Shown: piece after piece, positions 44,372-53,788 of the stretch
Numbering within the stretch: position 1 is the stretch's first letter
Layout: the number at the start of each line of letters is the position of its first letter
Origin: JAJDZL01 sp965220665
GTDB lineage: Bacteria > Pseudomonadota > Gammaproteobacteria > Arenicellales > JAJDZL01
Reading direction: 5' to 3'
Assembly (NCBI GenBank): GCA_965220665.1
Contig: CBDCQQ010000004.1
Location: forward strand, 620,001-684,000
DNA length: 64,000 bases
Position numbers and translations under genes: made by a program
The notes under the pieces: generated by a model
The model's database searches: none
Seen by the model: only the letters and a program-made list of their open reading frames with translations
What the model was told of the DNA's origin: nothing

Positions 44372-45982
44372 GTGACTAAAACTAGAACCTGTGGAGAAGC
44401 ATTGATGGACTTGCTGGCGCGCTACGGTGTGTCACTGGTTTTTGGAATTCCAGGTGAGCACACACTGGAACTATACCGAGGAATCGAAGCAAGCAAAGTA
44501 AAGGCCGTAACTCCCAGAAACGAACAGGGTGCCAGTTTCATGGCTGATGGCTTCGCTCGCGTGACTGGTAAGCCTGGAGTCTGCACACTGATAACAGGAC
44601 CAGGTGTGACCAATGCTACAACTGGAATCGGTCAGGCTTACGCAGACTCAATTCCCATGCTTGTCATTTCGAGTGCAAATGACAGCCCTTCGTTGGGTAA
44701 GGGTTGGGGCAGACTGCATGAAACCACCGATCTTTGTGCAATCACCCGACCACTGACTGCGTTCAGTGCGATGGTTCATCATCCGAATGAAGTACCGGAA
44801 TTAATCGCAAGAGCTTTCACTATTTTTGAATCTGACCGGCCGCGTCCGGTTCATATCGCCATTCCGATTGATGTCATGGAATTACCTGTTGATGAAGAAT
44901 GGCATATTGCGGCTCCTTCAGACAAACCGCTTCCAACCCCTGCTGCAATCAAGTCAGCAGTTGATCTGCTAAGCACAGCGACTTCACCGGTTATTGCGGT
45001 AGGAGGTGGTGCTCAGCATGCTTCCAAGGAAGTCGTGTCACTGGCGGAACTCGTGAATGCGGGTGTCATCTCGTCCAATGCAGGTAAAGGTATCGTCCCG
45101 GACTCCAACCCCCTGAGCTTGACTGGCGGCGTATTAAGCCCTGCAGTCCAACACTATCTCGCTAAAGCAGATGTAGTTCTTGCAATCGGTACAGAACTAG
45201 GTGAAGCTGACAGTTTCATTTACGATCTACCCGTCAATGGTAAAGTTATCCGAATTGACATCGACTCGTCGCGTTTCAATGACGCTTTCCCTGCAACTGT
45301 CGCAGTGCACGGCGATTCAAAGGCAGCCTGCGAAATGATGATCGCCGAATGGCGGGCAAGAAATATTGCATCTAATGAAAGAGATGTCATTTCGGAACTT
45401 GATCAAGTACGGATTGATCAGGAGAGTGAATTCACCGATGTTGAACGGCAGCACATTAAGGTACTCAATGCAATGCGCTCTGTACTCCCGGATGAAACCA
45501 TCATCATGGGAGACATTGCCCAGGTTGTTTACACCGGGACGGCAGTGATGAAAGTGGAATCGCCACGCACTTGGTTTTACCCTGCAGGGTTCGGCACGCT
45601 GGGTTGTGCCGTACCCGGCGCAATTGGTGCGAAGCTCGCCAAACCTGACACACCCGTTGTGGCACTCGTCGGAGATGGTGGATTTATGTTTACCGTCAAC
45701 GAAGTCGCCACCGCAGTCGAAGAATCTCTTTGCATTCCAATTGTGATTTGGCACAATCACAGCTATGCCATGATTCGGGATGGTATGGTCAAACGAAAAA
45801 TTCCGGAAATCGGTGTTAACCCCAGCGCACCGGATTTTGTTAAACTGGCTGATGCCTTTGGATGCCCGGGATCGTTGGCTCGCAATCAGGAAGACTTTGT
45901 CAGCGCCTTGAATGATGCACTTGAACACGAAGGTCCATCAATCATCGTGGTAACTGAAGACGATGATTGGCTCATCGCTTAA
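44372..45982 (+). CDS. TPP-dependent 2-oxo acid decarboxylase/acetolactate synthase-like enzyme (AruI-type)
   Basis: This 536-residue enzyme has the three domains of the acetolactate-synthase superfamily. The catalytic Glu lies in RNEQGASFMADG near residue 50, and the TPP/Mg motif begins GDGGFMFTVNE near 435. The segment LGKGWGRLHETTDLC resembles 5-guanidino-2-oxopentanoate decarboxylase (AruI), which decarboxylates the transaminated form of arginine. Start is GTG at 44372 with AGGAGA upstream. It leads directly into soxB, so it is the first gene of the sarcosine oxidase operon. The true 2-oxo acid is uncertain. Confidence 0.82.
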   Translation: MTKTRTCGEALMDLLARYGVSLVFGIPGEHTLELYRGIEASKVKAVTPRNEQGASFMADGFARVTGKPGVCTLITGPGVTNATTGIGQAYADSIPMLVISSANDSPSLGKGWGRLHETTDLCAITRPLTAFSAMVHHPNEVPELIARAFTIFESDRPRPVHIAIPIDVMELPVDEEWHIAAPSDKPLPTPAAIKSAVDLLSTATSPVIAVGGGAQHASKEVVSLAELVNAGVISSNAGKGIVPDSNPLSLTGGVLSPAVQHYLAKADVVLAIGTELGEADSFIYDLPVNGKVIRIDIDSSRFNDAFPATVAVHGDSKAACEMMIAEWRARNIASNERDVISELDQVRIDQESEFTDVERQHIKVLNAMRSVLPDETIIMGDIAQVVYTGTAVMKVESPRTWFYPAGFGTLGCAVPGAIGAKLAKPDTPVVALVGDGGFMFTVNEVATAVEESLCIPIVIWHNHSYAMIRDGMVKRKIPEIGVNPSAPDFVKLADAFGCPGSLARNQEDFVSALNDALEHEGPSIIVVTEDDDWLIA

Positions 45983-46008
45983 CTACCACTTGTGAAGATT
46001 TAATCCTT

Positions 46009-47277
46009 GTGCGCAATCCGCGTAAAGTCAGGTATTCTGGATTCTCACTGTTACAAAATTCGTTAGGGTCTAATTCCTGGCCGAACATCCTCCCTACTCC
46101 AGAGCTTCGGTCGCACTACGACATCATCATAGTTGGAGGCGGCGGTCACGGACTCGCAACCGCACACTATCTTTCCTCTCGCTTTGGCGAATCTAACGTA
46201 GCGGTATTGGAAGCCGGATGGCTGGGCGGTGGGAACACTGCTCGAAATACAGCAATTGTACGCTCCGACTATCTGCTGGACGCAAGTTTTGAACTGAAAA
46301 ATCTGGCCCTGCAGTTGTGGGGAACTCTAGGGACAGAACTTGGGTTTAACTTGATGTATTCACCTAGGGGATATATCGATCTTGCGCACTCTGATGGGGA
46401 ACTTGAGAACTTCGTTCTGCGCGCGAATGCCATGTGCCTGCGAGGTGCTGAAGCAAGAATCCTTGATCGACATCAACTCCAGAAGCGAGTGCCGCAAATT
46501 AACCTCAGTGAATCAACACGCTTTCCCATCGTCGGCGGACTGGTTCAGGAAAAAGGAGGTATCGTTCGACATGATGCCGTTGCCTGGGGATTCGCAAAAT
46601 CTGCTGTTGAAGCTGGAGTTCATGTCGTTCAAAACTGTCCAGTTACCAGTTTCGAGATCAACGCTGGGAAAGTTACAGGGGTAAGGATGAACCAAGGTGT
46701 CGTTGGATGTGAGAAGGTTTTGATCAGTGTTGCAGGTGCTAGTTCTGCGGTTGCCAAACTCGCCGGATTGTTGCTGCCGATTGAATCGGTTAACGTCCAG
46801 GCATTTGTATCCGAGCCAGTTAAACCTGCCCTTGATGTCGTTGTGAACTACAACGCAGGACTTTGCTATATCAGTCAGACTGATAAAGGAGAGTTTATTT
46901 TGGGTGGTGCGACGGATGGGTATCCGTCATTTGCAAAACGAGGTTCGTTTTCCAGCGTTGAAGATGTTATTGTTAGAGCAATCCAGATCTTTCCCTTTCT
47001 GTCAGGACTCAGGCTCATGCGTCATTGGTCTGGTACTGCTGACATTCCAATGGATGGAAATGCAATTCTGGGTTGCACTCCCATCGAAAACCTGTATCTC
47101 AATAGCGGATGGGGATATTCCGGATTTAAGGCAACCCCAGCAGTCGGTTGGCTAATGGCTGAATTGCTGACTCAAAAAAAACCTCCAGACCTGATTGCAC
47201 CTTTCTCGCTCAGTCGATTTGAAACTGGAAATCTGACTGACGACAGCGGTACGGGTCCTTACACCTGGCTCCATTGA
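46009..47277 (+). CDS. soxB: Heterotetrameric sarcosine oxidase beta subunit
   Basis: This 422-residue FAD subunit has the typical start VRYSGFSLLQNSLG, then IIIVGGGGHGLATAHYL and VLEAGWLGGGNTARNTAIVRSDY. Sarcosine oxidase demethylates sarcosine to glycine, giving H2O2 and methylene-folate. GTG at 46009 is preferred; the open frame extends back to a TTG at 45967 inside the upstream gene, but family members begin near VRYS. It lies 26 bases after the decarboxylase stop and 4 before soxD. Relatives with the same subunit order include N-methylglutamate dehydrogenase. Confidence 0.92.
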   Translation: MRNPRKVRYSGFSLLQNSLGSNSWPNILPTPELRSHYDIIIVGGGGHGLATAHYLSSRFGESNVAVLEAGWLGGGNTARNTAIVRSDYLLDASFELKNLALQLWGTLGTELGFNLMYSPRGYIDLAHSDGELENFVLRANAMCLRGAEARILDRHQLQKRVPQINLSESTRFPIVGGLVQEKGGIVRHDAVAWGFAKSAVEAGVHVVQNCPVTSFEINAGKVTGVRMNQGVVGCEKVLISVAGASSAVAKLAGLLLPIESVNVQAFVSEPVKPALDVVVNYNAGLCYISQTDKGEFILGGATDGYPSFAKRGSFSSVEDVIVRAIQIFPFLSGLRLMRHWSGTADIPMDGNAILGCTPIENLYLNSGWGYSGFKATPAVGWLMAELLTQKKPPDLIAPFSLSRFETGNLTDDSGTGPYTWLH

Positions 47278-47281
47278 TGTC

Positions 47282-47575
47282 ATGCTGCTGATTCCCTGTC
47301 CCTGGTGCGGTCCGCGTGATCAAAGCGAGTTTGATTATGGCGGTGCTGATGTCAAACTCCCCGAACTTCGTCACTCACCCGAAACTTCAATTGATGACTG
47401 GCACAAAACAATCCACTTGCGACAAAATGCTAAGGGTGAAGTCCGAGAACTCTGGTATCACAGATCCGGGTGTGAACGCTGGATATCAATAACCCGAAAC
47501 TCTCTAACTCACGAATTCAGCGAACCATCAGCAGGCGATGAAGAGGTTTCCTCTAGGAACTGTGATGCAGATTAA
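47282..47575 (+). CDS. soxD: Heterotetrameric sarcosine oxidase delta subunit
   Basis: This 97-residue subunit has the family zinc motif CPWCGPR at residues 6-12, followed by a conserved acidic stretch. The zinc-ligand His and Cys late in the protein appear in YHRSGCERW. It is a structural, zinc-binding subunit of the heterotetramer. It overlaps soxA by 11 bases when soxA starts at 47565. Confidence 0.93.
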   Translation: MLLIPCPWCGPRDQSEFDYGGADVKLPELRHSPETSIDDWHKTIHLRQNAKGEVRELWYHRSGCERWISITRNSLTHEFSEPSAGDEEVSSRNCDAD

Positions 47576-50474
47576 CCGAATTTCCTCATCAGAATTCGGG
47601 AACGAGATTGACCGATCAAAACCACTAGAGTTCATTTTCGATGGCCGAAAACTCACTGGATTTGCTGGGGATACGGTCGCCTCAGCACTCCTGGCGAACA
47701 ACATTCATCTGGTTGGTCGATCAATAAAATTCCACCGCCCCCGAGGGATACTATCGAGCGGAATCGAAGAACCTTCCGCAATAGTCGAGTGTACCACACC
47801 CAGCGAAGGACCTGTCCCGAACTTGAAAGCTACTGAGGTATTGCTTTCAGAGGGACTAGTAGTCAAAAGCCAGAATAACTGGCCTTCCAGAAAATATGAT
47901 GCGTTTGGTGTATTGTGGTGCGGCTCTCGTTTATTGACAGCAGGCTTCTACTACAAAACTTTTCTATGGCCTTATTGGGGCTGGCATCGAATTTATGAAA
48001 AAGTGATCAGAAACTTTGCTGGCATCGGACATGTTCAAACTAAAGGGTCGGGTACCTTTGCGACAACTTCGGATAAGCGACACAAATTCTGTCAAATTTT
48101 GATCATTGGAAGCGGGCCAGCGGGTTTGAGTGCAGCACTGGCTTGTTCGAGAAACGGAGTTCGCGTTGTACTGGTTGAACAAGAGCAGAATTTTGGAGGT
48201 AGTCTGTTGTGGCGAAAGGGTTACGTCGGAAAAGTGACCGCGAAGCAATGGATTTCACAGGCTGTTGAAGAATTGAAACAGAATCCTAATGTTGAACTCT
48301 TCTCGCACACAATGGTCTTTGGACACTACGATCATGGGCTGGCGCTTGCTTATCAGAAGGGTTCAAATAACGATCCTCACATTTTCTGGAAAATTCGTGC
48401 TGATCGAATTTTATTGGCGAGTGGGTCAATCGAAAGACCCCTCACATTTCCCAATAATGACCGACCGGGCATCATGCTGGCCGGCGCGGTTAGAAAGTAC
48501 ATCAACTGCTATGCTGTAAGGCCGGGAACTAAAGCTTTTGTTGCAATTGCAGATGAAACGGAAAGAGATGCAGCGATTGACGATTGCAATGCCGCTGGAA
48601 TTGAAGTTGTCGAGTGCTTGAAACCAGATCAGGAGATCGTCAATGTACATGGACGACACAGGGTCAAAGCAGTTTCAATCAAAACATCAAATAGTGAAAC
48701 AGTCCGGTACACCTGCGACCTCATGTGTGTATCCGGCGGTTGGACACCAACTGTACACCTTGCAGCCCATATCCAAGGTAAGCTCAGTGTCGATGAAAGC
48801 ATGCAGGTACCCACCCCTCCCAATCAATGCGGACCACTGCTCTCGGTTGGTGCAAGTCGCGGAATCTTTGATTTGAATTCCATTATCAATGATGGCCAGT
48901 ACCAGGCGCATCAAGCCATGTTTCAAATAGGAGCTACAGAAGAAAAAACAGAATCGCAACCTGATCCGGTTGAACCGGTTTCTTTTCCTACGAGCTTACA
49001 ACCAGTTGCTGGTCACAACGCGTTTGTCGATTTTCAGAATGATGTGACTCACGATGACCTGACACAAGCTGTGGCAGAGGGTTATCGCAACATTGAGTTG
49101 GTGAAGCGATATACCGCAATAGGGATGGGCACCGATCAGGGCAAAACCAGTTGGGTCAACGCATCTCAACACATTGCCGCAGCCATCGGAGAATCACCAA
49201 AAACACTGGGGCACACCACTTTTCGTCCGCCCTACTCCCCGGTACCATTTTCAGCGATTGCTGGAGCGAGAATTGGCAATTTCATGAAGCCCACTCGAAG
49301 AACGCCACTACATCAAGCATTCAAAAAGTTGAACTGTGTATTTCAAACTTCCGGCGACTGGCTTTATTCCCGTTATTTTCCACAAGAAAACGAGACTCTG
49401 GAACAGGCTGTCAACCGAGAAGTCCGTGCAGTTCGTAGCAGTGTAGGTTTCGTAGACATGTCCACGCTAGGAAAATTCGAAATCAAGGGTCCCGATGCAG
49501 AAGCGTTTCTTTCCAGACTCTACTGTAGCAACGTTACTGCAATGCCAATCGGTAAGGTTCGCTATGGCTTGATGCTTCGAGAAGACGGCATCCTGTTCGA
49601 TGATGGCACAATTGCACGATTGGGAGATCAGCACTACGTTGTGACCGCAACAACAGCAAATTCAGAAGCAGTTTGGCGCTGGATGACAAGACTAGCTCAA
49701 ACTCAATGGTCAGAAATGAATGTAACACTGGCAAACGTTACCGAGCATTGGGCAACAATTGCAATCGCGGGACCAAGATCGCGTGATGTATTGAGCAAAT
49801 TTGATTTTGATTTTGAAACAGATCGGCGTGAATTTCCATTTGCCTCAATACGAGAAGGCGTCATAGACATTGACGTGCCCTGCCGAATTTACGCTGTCAG
49901 CTACTCTGGCGAGTTGAGTTTTGAAGTTAACATTCCGGCAGGTTGCGCCAGCAGTTTCATCGAACAACTATTAGACGTTGGTCAGGATTTCGGCCTGACA
50001 CCTTACGGTCTTGAAGCACTGGACGTATTACGAATCGAGAAAGGGCACATTAGCGTGGGACGGGAGATCGACGGCAGAACAACACCCTACGATGTAGGGC
50101 TGGGAAAGATGGTATCTGTCAAAAAGAACTTTATCGGCCGATCCCTCCTCAATAGACCCGGCTTAAAGAGCACTGAGAGAATGCAGTTGGTCGGATTAAC
50201 TGCTACGAACCAACGTTCACCAATACCACCAGGTGGAGTACTTGCTTCCCAGCAATTTTCAAAAAGCACCCGACAGGAAGTCATCGGACACTTAACGGCT
50301 TCAATTTACAGCCCCACTCTAGATATGTGGATCGCGCTGGGTCTTCTGCGCAATGGCCATCACCGGTATGACGACGAGATTTGGGTGGTTTCCCCAACTG
50401 CTGGACAATCAACCAAAGTCAGGGTACGCTCCACAAACTTTTACGATGAAACAGGAGAGCGATTGAATGGCTGA
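47565..50474 (+). CDS. soxA: Heterotetrameric sarcosine oxidase alpha subunit
   Basis: This 969-residue subunit has an N-terminal 2Fe-2S-like fold region (residues 20-100), a second nucleotide-binding region starting LIIGSGPAGLSAALAC, and a C-terminal GcvT-type folate-binding half that begins near residue 600. It carries NAD and passes the C1 unit to folate in known sarcosine oxidases. ATG at 47565 with AGGA at 47554-47557 is preferred over ATG at 47538, giving a TAA-overlap typical of coupled genes. It overlaps soxG by 8 bases. Confidence 0.93.
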   Translation: MQINRISSSEFGNEIDRSKPLEFIFDGRKLTGFAGDTVASALLANNIHLVGRSIKFHRPRGILSSGIEEPSAIVECTTPSEGPVPNLKATEVLLSEGLVVKSQNNWPSRKYDAFGVLWCGSRLLTAGFYYKTFLWPYWGWHRIYEKVIRNFAGIGHVQTKGSGTFATTSDKRHKFCQILIIGSGPAGLSAALACSRNGVRVVLVEQEQNFGGSLLWRKGYVGKVTAKQWISQAVEELKQNPNVELFSHTMVFGHYDHGLALAYQKGSNNDPHIFWKIRADRILLASGSIERPLTFPNNDRPGIMLAGAVRKYINCYAVRPGTKAFVAIADETERDAAIDDCNAAGIEVVECLKPDQEIVNVHGRHRVKAVSIKTSNSETVRYTCDLMCVSGGWTPTVHLAAHIQGKLSVDESMQVPTPPNQCGPLLSVGASRGIFDLNSIINDGQYQAHQAMFQIGATEEKTESQPDPVEPVSFPTSLQPVAGHNAFVDFQNDVTHDDLTQAVAEGYRNIELVKRYTAIGMGTDQGKTSWVNASQHIAAAIGESPKTLGHTTFRPPYSPVPFSAIAGARIGNFMKPTRRTPLHQAFKKLNCVFQTSGDWLYSRYFPQENETLEQAVNREVRAVRSSVGFVDMSTLGKFEIKGPDAEAFLSRLYCSNVTAMPIGKVRYGLMLREDGILFDDGTIARLGDQHYVVTATTANSEAVWRWMTRLAQTQWSEMNVTLANVTEHWATIAIAGPRSRDVLSKFDFDFETDRREFPFASIREGVIDIDVPCRIYAVSYSGELSFEVNIPAGCASSFIEQLLDVGQDFGLTPYGLEALDVLRIEKGHISVGREIDGRTTPYDVGLGKMVSVKKNFIGRSLLNRPGLKSTERMQLVGLTATNQRSPIPPGGVLASQQFSKSTRQEVIGHLTASIYSPTLDMWIALGLLRNGHHRYDDEIWVVSPTAGQSTKVRVRSTNFYDETGERLNG

Positions 50475-51003
50475 CCATCTGGTTCGTGAAACCGTTTTAG
50501 ACTTCAACGGGTGTGAGAAGGTCGGCTACGACATTTCAATTGTTGAATGCCCGGTTTTCGTTTTTGAAGGCCAGTTCAGAAGTCAAATTGAACTGGATCA
50601 TATGTGTCATTCAATCATGCACCTTGACATCCAGCCTGGTCAGATGGCCGCTTCGAACGGTATCCAATTGTTGCGATATAGTCCATTCTCGGTATACGTC
50701 ATATTCGAACAACAGCAACCAGCCAAATTCAGTACTGAACACTGGAAAAACTTTTTCGATATCAGTCACGGTAAATGCATGCTTACTATTCAAGGTGAAT
50801 TGATATTGGAGATTATTGGTGACTACTGTTCCACTGATATTTTTTGCAGTCGAATTTCACAATATCAAATGGTGAAGACTCGATTTATCGACTATGAACT
50901 TGTTATTTGGTGGCATTCGAATGACAAGGTGAATCTTCTTGTCGATAGAAGCTACCTGCAATCTTTTGTGGAGTTTTTTGGTTCACTCCTCTTACGAAGA
51001 TAG
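50467..51003 (+). CDS. soxG: Heterotetrameric sarcosine oxidase gamma subunit
   Basis: This 178-residue protein sits in the soxG position and has the small-GcvT-like fold expected. Its sequence is not strongly conserved, which is normal for gamma subunits. The start overlaps the soxA stop. It closes the aruI-like/soxBDAG operon. Confidence 0.82.
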   Translation: MADHLVRETVLDFNGCEKVGYDISIVECPVFVFEGQFRSQIELDHMCHSIMHLDIQPGQMAASNGIQLLRYSPFSVYVIFEQQQPAKFSTEHWKNFFDISHGKCMLTIQGELILEIIGDYCSTDIFCSRISQYQMVKTRFIDYELVIWWHSNDKVNLLVDRSYLQSFVEFFGSLLLRR

Positions 51004-51196
51004 ATTGAATAATTCTGGCAGAATTTGTATGATGAGATAACAAACACTCAATAGGAAGCATGTTTGAATGTTGGTCAGTTCAAATATTGAAAGTCATTCA
51101 ATGCACCTATTCTTCACAAACAATGCCAATTCAGCGAAATTGAGTTGGTTTAGAATACATCTTGCAATTTTCATCATAAAAAATGGAGAGTATCTT

Positions 51197-52129
51197 ATGA
51201 AAAAATTGAAATTTGCCGTTATTGCAGCTGCCATTTCTGTTGGAGGAATGGTCGGTTTAGGCAAGGATGTTGTCGGGCAGATGAATGCTTGGATGTCCGG
51301 CAAAAACCACGACCGTATCATTCAGATCCAAAATGAGGGTGGTACTCGCGCTTCGACAGATTCCGTCGAAATTTCTTACTACAGCAATTCGTCTTTCGGA
51401 ATTACCTCACCACGAGGTATATCGATGATTGTTGATCCTTGGCGAAATGATCCATCGGGGGCCTGGGGTCTTTGGTACAGAATGGAATTCCCTCAAGTCG
51501 AAGTTGACATTGGACTATCAACACATGCACACTTCGATCACGACGCACTGGATCGGCTTGATGCAAACATGCTGTTAGATCGAATGGGCGGATCCTTTGA
51601 ATTGGGCGATGTCAAAATCACAGGCATCGCTGACAAACACCAGTGTGTTGCTCCCGGTATTGTGCCTTGGACTGAAGCTGTAAAACAGTTTGAAGGACGT
51701 GATGACCCCTGTACGAATAATTTCAGACACATGGATAACAGTCTGTACGTCATTGAAACTGGTGGACTTCGCCTGCTAATGTGGGGCGATAACAGACCGT
51801 ATCCGCCACAAGAAGTCCTCGACAAAGTTGGACAGGTTGACATCGTGTTTGTCCCTGTCGACGGTTCCAGACACATTCTGGATTACCAGCAGGCTGACGA
51901 TGTAATGGCAGCGACAGGCGCCAAAGTTGGTATTCCGCACCATTATTTGGTTCCGGAAACAACCTTCTATACTTCAACCTTGCTAGATGCGATGGAGTGG
52001 ACTCAAACCCACCCACACACCATACTTGATGGACCAACAATTCAAATCAGCGCTGCTGATATTGCTGACATGAACGGTCACGTCATGTATTTCGGTTCAC
52101 ACAATCTAGCTGTTCCACAAGACGGATAA
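51197..52129 (+). CDS. Exported metallo-beta-lactamase-fold hydrolase
   Basis: This 310-residue protein has an N-terminal hydrophobic segment (residues 4-22) that is probably a signal peptide or anchor. The MBL motif HxHxDH is present as His110, His112, Asp114 and His115 (STHAHFDHD). More ligands are likely in the IADKHQCV and PHHYLVPE segments. The layout resembles UlaG-like hydrolases; the substrate is unknown. ATG at 51197 with GGAGAG at 51185-51190 is preferred over ATG at 51068, whose extra 43 residues show no family features. It is the likely partner of the HupE-like gene downstream. Confidence 0.8.
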   Translation: MKKLKFAVIAAAISVGGMVGLGKDVVGQMNAWMSGKNHDRIIQIQNEGGTRASTDSVEISYYSNSSFGITSPRGISMIVDPWRNDPSGAWGLWYRMEFPQVEVDIGLSTHAHFDHDALDRLDANMLLDRMGGSFELGDVKITGIADKHQCVAPGIVPWTEAVKQFEGRDDPCTNNFRHMDNSLYVIETGGLRLLMWGDNRPYPPQEVLDKVGQVDIVFVPVDGSRHILDYQQADDVMAATGAKVGIPHHYLVPETTFYTSTLLDAMEWTQTHPHTILDGPTIQISAADIADMNGHVMYFGSHNLAVPQDG

Positions 52130-52143
52130 GTTTGCTGAACTGA

Positions 52144-52177
52144 TCTGCCTGGAAGAATATTTCCACTTCCAGGCAGA
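52144..52177 (+). terminator. Perfect 12-bp hairpin after the MBL-fold gene
   Basis: TCTGCCTGGAAG (52144-52155) and CTTCCAGGCAGA (52166-52177) pair perfectly around a 10-nt loop. It is followed by C-rich sequence rather than a T run, so it may act as a partial terminator or an mRNA-end stabiliser between this gene and the HupE-like gene. Confidence 0.5.
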
Positions 52178-52236
52178 CCCTCCCCCTTGTCTGCGATTGG
52201 TGAGCGATGCCAAATCCCACATATCATGAGCGACTG

Positions 52237-53520
52237 ATGAAGAACACAATCTCTTTGCGAATTGCCACCGTCTTGATTCTCGCATTAGGTTGTAATGCAG
52301 CATTTGCCCACTTCAATCTGGATGTCAATATTCGAACCTTTCATGTCGTTCATACCAATTCGGGAATGGATGTTTATGTACGAATGCCAACACCCTATTT
52401 TCTAGCGGAACTGTTTATTGATTCCACCGACCCCGAAAGGGCTATACCCGCACCTTTTACCTACAACGAAACTGAAGGTGGTGTAGTTCTACACAATCTC
52501 GATTTAGACAAAGTGCGGACTGACCCTTTCGGGTTTGCTGCGATCGCAGCTAGAGGACTGGAATTCTCTGTGGAAGATACCCCACTAAATCATGAGATCA
52601 TTACCGTCAGGGTTCATGAGGCATTGCTTCAGCCGCCATTTGCTTCAGTTTCAGAAGCTAAGTCCGCTTTGCAAGGTGATGTAATCAACTATCCGTATGA
52701 GGAAATCTATGTCGGGGATACCGTAACGGATTTGTTGTTGAGATTCAAATTTGACAGGTCTATCGATACATATTCCATACGGAGTACGTTTAACCCCGAT
52801 TTACCTGGTGTGGATGACACTGCTAATCTGATTGTTGATCATTATCCGGGAAGTGCCCAAATATTCCGCGTTACCGGATTGCTTCACGAGCCGGTCGAAA
52901 TTTCGAACTCATGGTTTGATGCAGCAGTGTCTTTCGTGGTCGCAGGCATCGTTCACATTCTTATTGGACTAGACCATGTTTTATTTGTTGTTTGTCTCAC
53001 GATTGGAGCAGCTCATCTCATCAATCTTTTGTGGCGTGTTACCGGATTTACGATTGGACACACAATTACTCTAATTGCTGGATTTTGGGGGTTCGTTCCA
53101 CAAGGTGCCTGGTTCGTACCAACTGTAGAGCTTTGCATCGCTCTTTCAATTATTTACGTCGCATTGATCGCTCTTCGTACCTCAACTCCGTCAATCGACC
53201 GTCATGCGTCATTTATCGTAACAATGGCCATTGGGTTGTTGCATGGACTTGGATTTTCTTTTGTTCTGCACGAATTACTACTGCCTGATGGCGCTCATTT
53301 GTGGAAGTCTTTGCTGGCATTCAACGTTGGAGTTGAAATTGGCCAGGTTGCGATTGTGCTGGTGGTTTGGGTGTTGTTGATGTTAATAGGCCGGTTGAAA
53401 AAGCAAGTGAAAAACCTCGATATGAAGTACCTGACGAAGTGGATTGTGGCTGTGCCTTGCATTGTGGTCTCTTCCATCTGGGTAGTCGAACGCATCAAGC
53501 CATTACTGACACTAATCTGA
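52237..53520 (+). CDS. HupE/UreJ-type membrane protein
   Basis: This 427-residue protein has a signal peptide (residues 1-24, ending AFA), a periplasmic domain of about 220 residues, and a C-terminal HupE/UreJ_2 region with about six membrane segments. The family motif GIVHILIGLDHVLFV starts the membrane part, with His pairs in FTIGHTIT and LLHGLGFSF. HupE and UreJ are linked to nickel handling, but this larger form is uncharacterised. ATG at 52237 is preferred because the signal peptide starts there; ATG at 52207 is possible. The histidines suggest metal transport. Confidence 0.8.
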   Translation: MKNTISLRIATVLILALGCNAAFAHFNLDVNIRTFHVVHTNSGMDVYVRMPTPYFLAELFIDSTDPERAIPAPFTYNETEGGVVLHNLDLDKVRTDPFGFAAIAARGLEFSVEDTPLNHEIITVRVHEALLQPPFASVSEAKSALQGDVINYPYEEIYVGDTVTDLLLRFKFDRSIDTYSIRSTFNPDLPGVDDTANLIVDHYPGSAQIFRVTGLLHEPVEISNSWFDAAVSFVVAGIVHILIGLDHVLFVVCLTIGAAHLINLLWRVTGFTIGHTITLIAGFWGFVPQGAWFVPTVELCIALSIIYVALIALRTSTPSIDRHASFIVTMAIGLLHGLGFSFVLHELLLPDGAHLWKSLLAFNVGVEIGQVAIVLVVWVLLMLIGRLKKQVKNLDMKYLTKWIVAVPCIVVSSIWVVERIKPLLTLI

Positions 53521-53696
53521 AGCAGGCAATCAAAACAAATTTAAAAAACTCATCGAAATCAATACCCGAATTCGACAGATTTTGCTTTCTCCTCGCACTT
53601 TATTAAACTGAACAGTGATTTTTATGTCCGCAATGTCACACAGAACTGAGCATTTTTCTATTGACAGCAATTGTGTTGGAATTCACCCATTTTTAT

Positions 53697-53738
53697 TTGA
53701 AAATTGAATGTCACATGCTCTCTAAATTCAGTTTTCAA
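53697..53738. terminator. Imperfect hairpin between convergent genes
   Basis: TTGAAAATTGAAT (53697-53709) and ATTCAGTTTTCAA (53726-53738) pair along 13 positions with one wobble. It lies between the convergent HupE-like and orf5-like genes, so it could end either transcript. AT-rich, without a clean T run. Confidence 0.35.
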
Positions 53739-53788
53739 ATTTATCCCGAATTGATCGCTTCAGGCTGAACAGTCTCAGTCAAACCAAT

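Noticed and set aside
46009..51003. N-methylglutamate dehydrogenase (mgdABCD) instead of sarcosine oxidase
   Set aside because: Subunit order is the same, but no mgsABC or gmaS partner genes are nearby; kept as an alternative in the notes.
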